Shown: positions 5,753 to 6,429 of the stretch, in pieces
Layout: each line of letters begins with the position of its first letter
Numbering within the stretch: the stretch's first letter is position 1
DNA from: Clostridia bacterium
GTDB taxonomy: Bacteria; Bacillota; Clostridia; Oscillospirales; Acutalibacteraceae
DNA length: 6,429 bases
Reading direction: 5' to 3'
Assembly (NCBI GenBank): GCA_900757335.1
Contig: CAAENL010000073.1
Location: 1 to 6,429, forward strand
The notes under the pieces: generated by a model
Database searches by the model: none
What the model was told of the DNA's origin: nothing
What the model saw: the letters and a program-made list of their open reading frames with translations, nothing else
Made by a program: the position numbers and the translations under genes

Positions 5753-6429
5753 TTATTCGGAATATTTTTTTAAAAGAGCTATCTCTTCTTTGTACCCTTC
5801 AAGGCTCTCCTGCGGAGTCTCCAATATAAACGGAAGATTTTTAAGGTAAGGGTGATTTATAATTTTAGTCAAAGCTTCAAGCCCTATATTGCCGTGTCCT
5901 ATGCGTTCATGGCGGTCTTTTTTGCTAGATAATATATTTTTGCTGTCATTAATATGAACCGCTCTTAATTTTTTTATACCTACAATCTTATCAAATTCTT
6001 CCAAAACGCCTTCAAGATTATTTACTATATCATAACCACCGTCAAAAACATGACAAGTATCAAGACATACGCCAATCTTTTCTTTTAACTCAATATTATC
6101 TATTATAAGGCGTAATTCCTCAAAATGTCCACCGATTTCACTGCCCTTTCCCGCCATGGTCTCAAGCAGTACGGTAGTTTTTTGATTTACATCTAAAACC
6201 TTATTCAAAGTTTCCGAAATTTGAATTATGCCTGCTTCCATCCCTTGGCCCGTGTGACTTCCCGGATGAAAATTATAATAACTTCCCGGAATCAATTCGG
6301 TTCTTTTCAAATCATCTTCAAAAATATTTTTGGAAAAATCCCTTATGTGCTCCGCTTTCGAACACAAATTCATAGTATACGGAGCATGGGCAACTATAGG
6401 GGCAAAATTTTCTTCTTTAAATATCTTTA
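5753..6429 (-). CDS. nfo: Endonuclease IV (AP endonuclease), 5' end outside the window
   Basis: Class II apurinic/apyrimidinic endonuclease that cuts 5' of abasic sites in base excision repair, using three zinc ions in a TIM barrel. The frame is open past the ATG at 6373 to the window edge: the 18 codons before it encode an [14 protein letters not shown] segment, which is family sequence, so 6373 is an internal Met. Counting that Met as 1, the metal ligands are all present: H(-4) in HAPYT, H36 in NFHPGSH, E71 in LLETMAG, D105 and H108 in [14 protein letters not shown]140 in AVHINDSK, D153 and H155 in DRHERIG, and E185 in FILETP. The spacing matches E. coli Nfo closely (for example 40 residues from the first His to the second). 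With 224 codons visible and a usual length near 280, about 55 N-terminal residues are missing. The stop lies 30 bases before the phosphoesterase gene. No truncation or damage is visible at the 3' end. Confidence 0.95.
   Translation of the reverse strand, partial: KIFKEENFAPIVAHAPYTMNLCSKAEHIRDFSKNIFEDDLKRTELIPGSYYNFHPGSHTGQGMEAGIIQISETLNKVLDVNQKTTVLLETMAGKGSEIGGHFEELRLIIDNIELKEKIGVCLDTCHVFDGGYDIVNNLEGVLEEFDKIVGIKKLRAVHINDSKNILSSKKDRHERIGHGNIGLEALTKIINHPYLKNLPFILETPQESLEGYKEEIALLKKYSE

Noticed and set aside
6371..6373. ATG as the start of nfo
   Set aside because: The frame continues upstream to the window edge and encodes the conserved VAHAPYT segment with a zinc-ligand His, so this Met is internal.
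1..6429. CRISPR array, insertion sequence, tRNA/rRNA, riboswitch or phage-defence module
   Set aside because: No spaced direct repeats, inverted terminal repeats, transposase motifs or RNA gene signatures were seen. Practically all bases are inside five protein-coding genes.

Overview
This is an AT-rich, gene-dense stretch in which every supported gene lies on the minus strand. In transcription order (right to left) they are: a 5'-truncated endonuclease IV gene (nfo), a 1048-residue metallophosphoesterase of unusual architecture, a membrane-anchored VanY-type D,D-carboxypeptidase, glutamyl-tRNA synthetase (gltX), and the first 26 codons of what is probably glutaminyl-tRNA synthetase (glnS). 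The low GC, strong AAAGGAG-type ribosome binding sites, VanY/M15B carboxypeptidase and firmicute-type phosphoesterase core suggest a Clostridia-like member of the Bacillota, possibly an anaerobic or gut lineage. That placement is inferred from style, not from a marker gene.

Region by region: 5753-6429 is nfo, whose reading frame stays open to the window edge, so its true start lies outside. 2576-5722 is the large phosphoesterase, with an unrecognised N-terminal domain of about 300 residues, a purple-acid-phosphatase-type beta-sandwich, a complete calcineurin-like catalytic core, a helical linker and a beta-helix-like C-terminus. 1557-2561 is the VanY-like peptidase (one N-terminal membrane segment, charged stalk, catalytic domain). 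93-1535 is complete gltX. 1-79 is the start of the next gene. Gaps are 30, 14, 21 and 13 bases. No gap is large enough for another gene, and I saw no terminator hairpin or divergent promoter between genes, so the whole set is probably co-transcribed.

Functionally the cluster mixes housekeeping (abasic-site repair, Glu and Gln tRNA charging) with cell-envelope work (D-Ala trimming of peptidoglycan precursors) and one protein of unknown role. gltX next to a likely glnS suggests direct Gln-tRNA(Gln) charging and a GluRS that should discriminate against tRNA(Gln). I found no mobile element, CRISPR array, RNA gene or defence system. The item most worth follow-up is the phosphoesterase: its core belongs to a family that is usually exported, yet it has no recognisable signal peptide or membrane anchor and carries a large N-terminal domain I cannot assign.
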